Below, piece after piece: positions 63,485-64,000 of a DNA stretch of 64,000 bases (position 1 is its first letter; each line of letters opens with the position of its first letter). The notes below the pieces were generated by a model. That model saw only the letters and a list, made by a program, of their open reading frames with translations. It was not told the origin of the DNA and made no database searches. The DNA comes from JARYLZ01 sp964388275. Its GTDB lineage: Bacteria > Bacteroidota > Ignavibacteria > SZUA-365. Made by a program: the position numbers and the translations under genes. The stretch covers positions 1 through 64,000 of the forward strand of contig CAYLZD010000013.1 of the NCBI GenBank assembly GCA_964388275.1, written 5' to 3'.

Positions 63485-64000
63485 TCACGCCTGCTGTTTT
63501 TGCTCCCTGAAAGTGTAGACCGGCTCGGCGCCGCTTTCGACGGTCTCGCGTGTTATATAACAGCGCGACACGTTCCGGAGTGACGGCAGGGAGTACATGA
63601 TGTCCGTCATGATCCTCTCGGTGATGGACCGGAGCGCCCTGGCGCCGGTTCCGCGCTCCATCGCGCGGTCGACGATAAGTTCGAGCGCGGCATCCTCGAA
63701 TTCGAGAGAAACGTCCTCCATCCAGAACAGTTTTTTGTACTGCTTAATCAGAGCGTTCTTCGGTTTTGTCAGTATCGCGAGCAATCCATCACGCGTGATG
63801 GGATGCAGGGCCGAGACCACTGGAAGGCGGCCTATCAATTCCGGGATCAATCCGAAGGAGAGCAAATCGTCCGGTTCCGCGTATGCAAGAAGGGCGTCTC
63901 GATCATCGGCGTGAGCGGCGGTATCGGCGCCGAAGCCCAGGGGATTCTTTCCGATGCGGCGCGCCACGATTGTTTCGAGTCCCTCGAAAGCGCCTCCGCA
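63485..64000 (-). CDS. clpX: ATP-dependent Clp protease ATP-binding subunit ClpX, C-terminal part
   Basis: The gene runs off the window end, so only about 171 C-terminal residues are present. They read CGGAFEGLETIVARRIGKNP at the upstream edge, then GLIPELIGRLPVVSALHPIT, LTKPKNALIKQYKKLFWMED, ERGTGARALRSITERIM and the end YTFREQKQQA. These are the sensor-2 and small AAA+ domain of ClpX, which unfolds proteins for ClpP. The start lies outside the window. It ends 18 bases after the helicase stop, convergent. Confidence 0.96.
   Translation of the reverse strand, partial: CGGAFEGLETIVARRIGKNPLGFGADTAAHADDRDALLAYAEPDDLLSFGLIPELIGRLPVVSALHPITRDGLLAILTKPKNALIKQYKKLFWMEDVSLEFEDAALELIVDRAMERGTGARALRSITERIMTDIMYSLPSLRNVSRCYITRETVESGAEPVYTFREQKQQA

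Noticed and set aside
1..64000. CRISPR arrays, prophage, transposase genes, tRNA and rRNA genes
   Set aside because: No spaced direct repeats of CRISPR type, no integrase or transposase domains and no tRNA-like stems with a T-loop were found by reading the intergenic regions.

Overview
The window looks like one scaffold of a GC-rich (roughly 60% GC by eye) Gram-negative bacterium of the Fibrobacteres-Chlorobi-Bacteroidetes (FCB) group. The main evidence is at least four exported proteins that end in type IX secretion (T9SS, Por) C-terminal sorting domains. There are also SBBP beta-propeller/Ig-like giant surface proteins, Bacteroidota-style outer-membrane barrels, LytS/LytTR signalling and GGCCGT-type methyltransferase chemistry. 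A non-photosynthetic Chlorobi-, Ignavibacteria- or Kapabacteria-like lineage is my best guess, but no rRNA or tRNA lies in the window to confirm it. A run of exactly 100 N (27605-27704) shows that this is a scaffolded draft, probably a metagenome bin.

Layout. 1-371: intergenic, with GC-rich inverted and tandem repeats. 372-9056: a secreted repeat protein, an FAD oxidoreductase, an aminotransferase, two lipoproteins and a membrane-embedded M28 peptidase. 9208-11300: rpmA, rplU and glyA. 11529-16283: hypF-hypC-hypD-hypE, NiFe-hydrogenase cofactor assembly, without hypA, hypB or hydrogenase structural genes. 16371-22699, minus strand: a gluzincin peptidase, a Na+-dependent NSS symporter with an overlooked 45-residue small subunit, and a four-gene biotin-dependent Na+-pumping decarboxylase operon (mmdA, oadG-like, biotin carrier, mmdB). 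23118-38282: a plus-strand surface block made of an SBBP T9SS cargo, a giant SBBP + Ig-like repeat + cohesin-like T9SS cargo broken by the assembly gap, a tandem-OmpA barrel protein and an exported TPR-CHAT caspase-like protease. 38319-41122: a lipoprotein and an outer-membrane barrel protein on the opposite strand. 41309-44213: LiaI-like, LiaF-like, LytS-type kinase and LytTR regulator. 44427-48715: a carboxypeptidase-regulatory/outer-membrane barrel protein, a TetR regulator and a TPR protein. 48839-64000: dnaE, trxA, a T9SS cargo, a homocysteine methyltransferase, a barrel-TSP3 protein, a PDZ-GAF-SpoIIE phosphatase, uvrB, a DEAD-box helicase and the C-terminal part of clpX.

How it fits together. 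Housekeeping genes (rplU/rpmA, glyA, dnaE, uvrB, clpX) are interspersed with cell-surface modules. Sodium energetics appears as a unit, with a decarboxylase sodium pump next to a Na+-symporter. The most unusual locus is the operon-like giant adhesin / tandem-OmpA / TPR-CHAT set (25032-38282). It suggests a protease-linked surface or envelope system whose function I cannot name from sequence. A second cross-cutting signal is a set of short heptamer-based tandem repeats scattered between genes. They also invade the 3' end of the small symporter subunit gene and, in frame, hypF.
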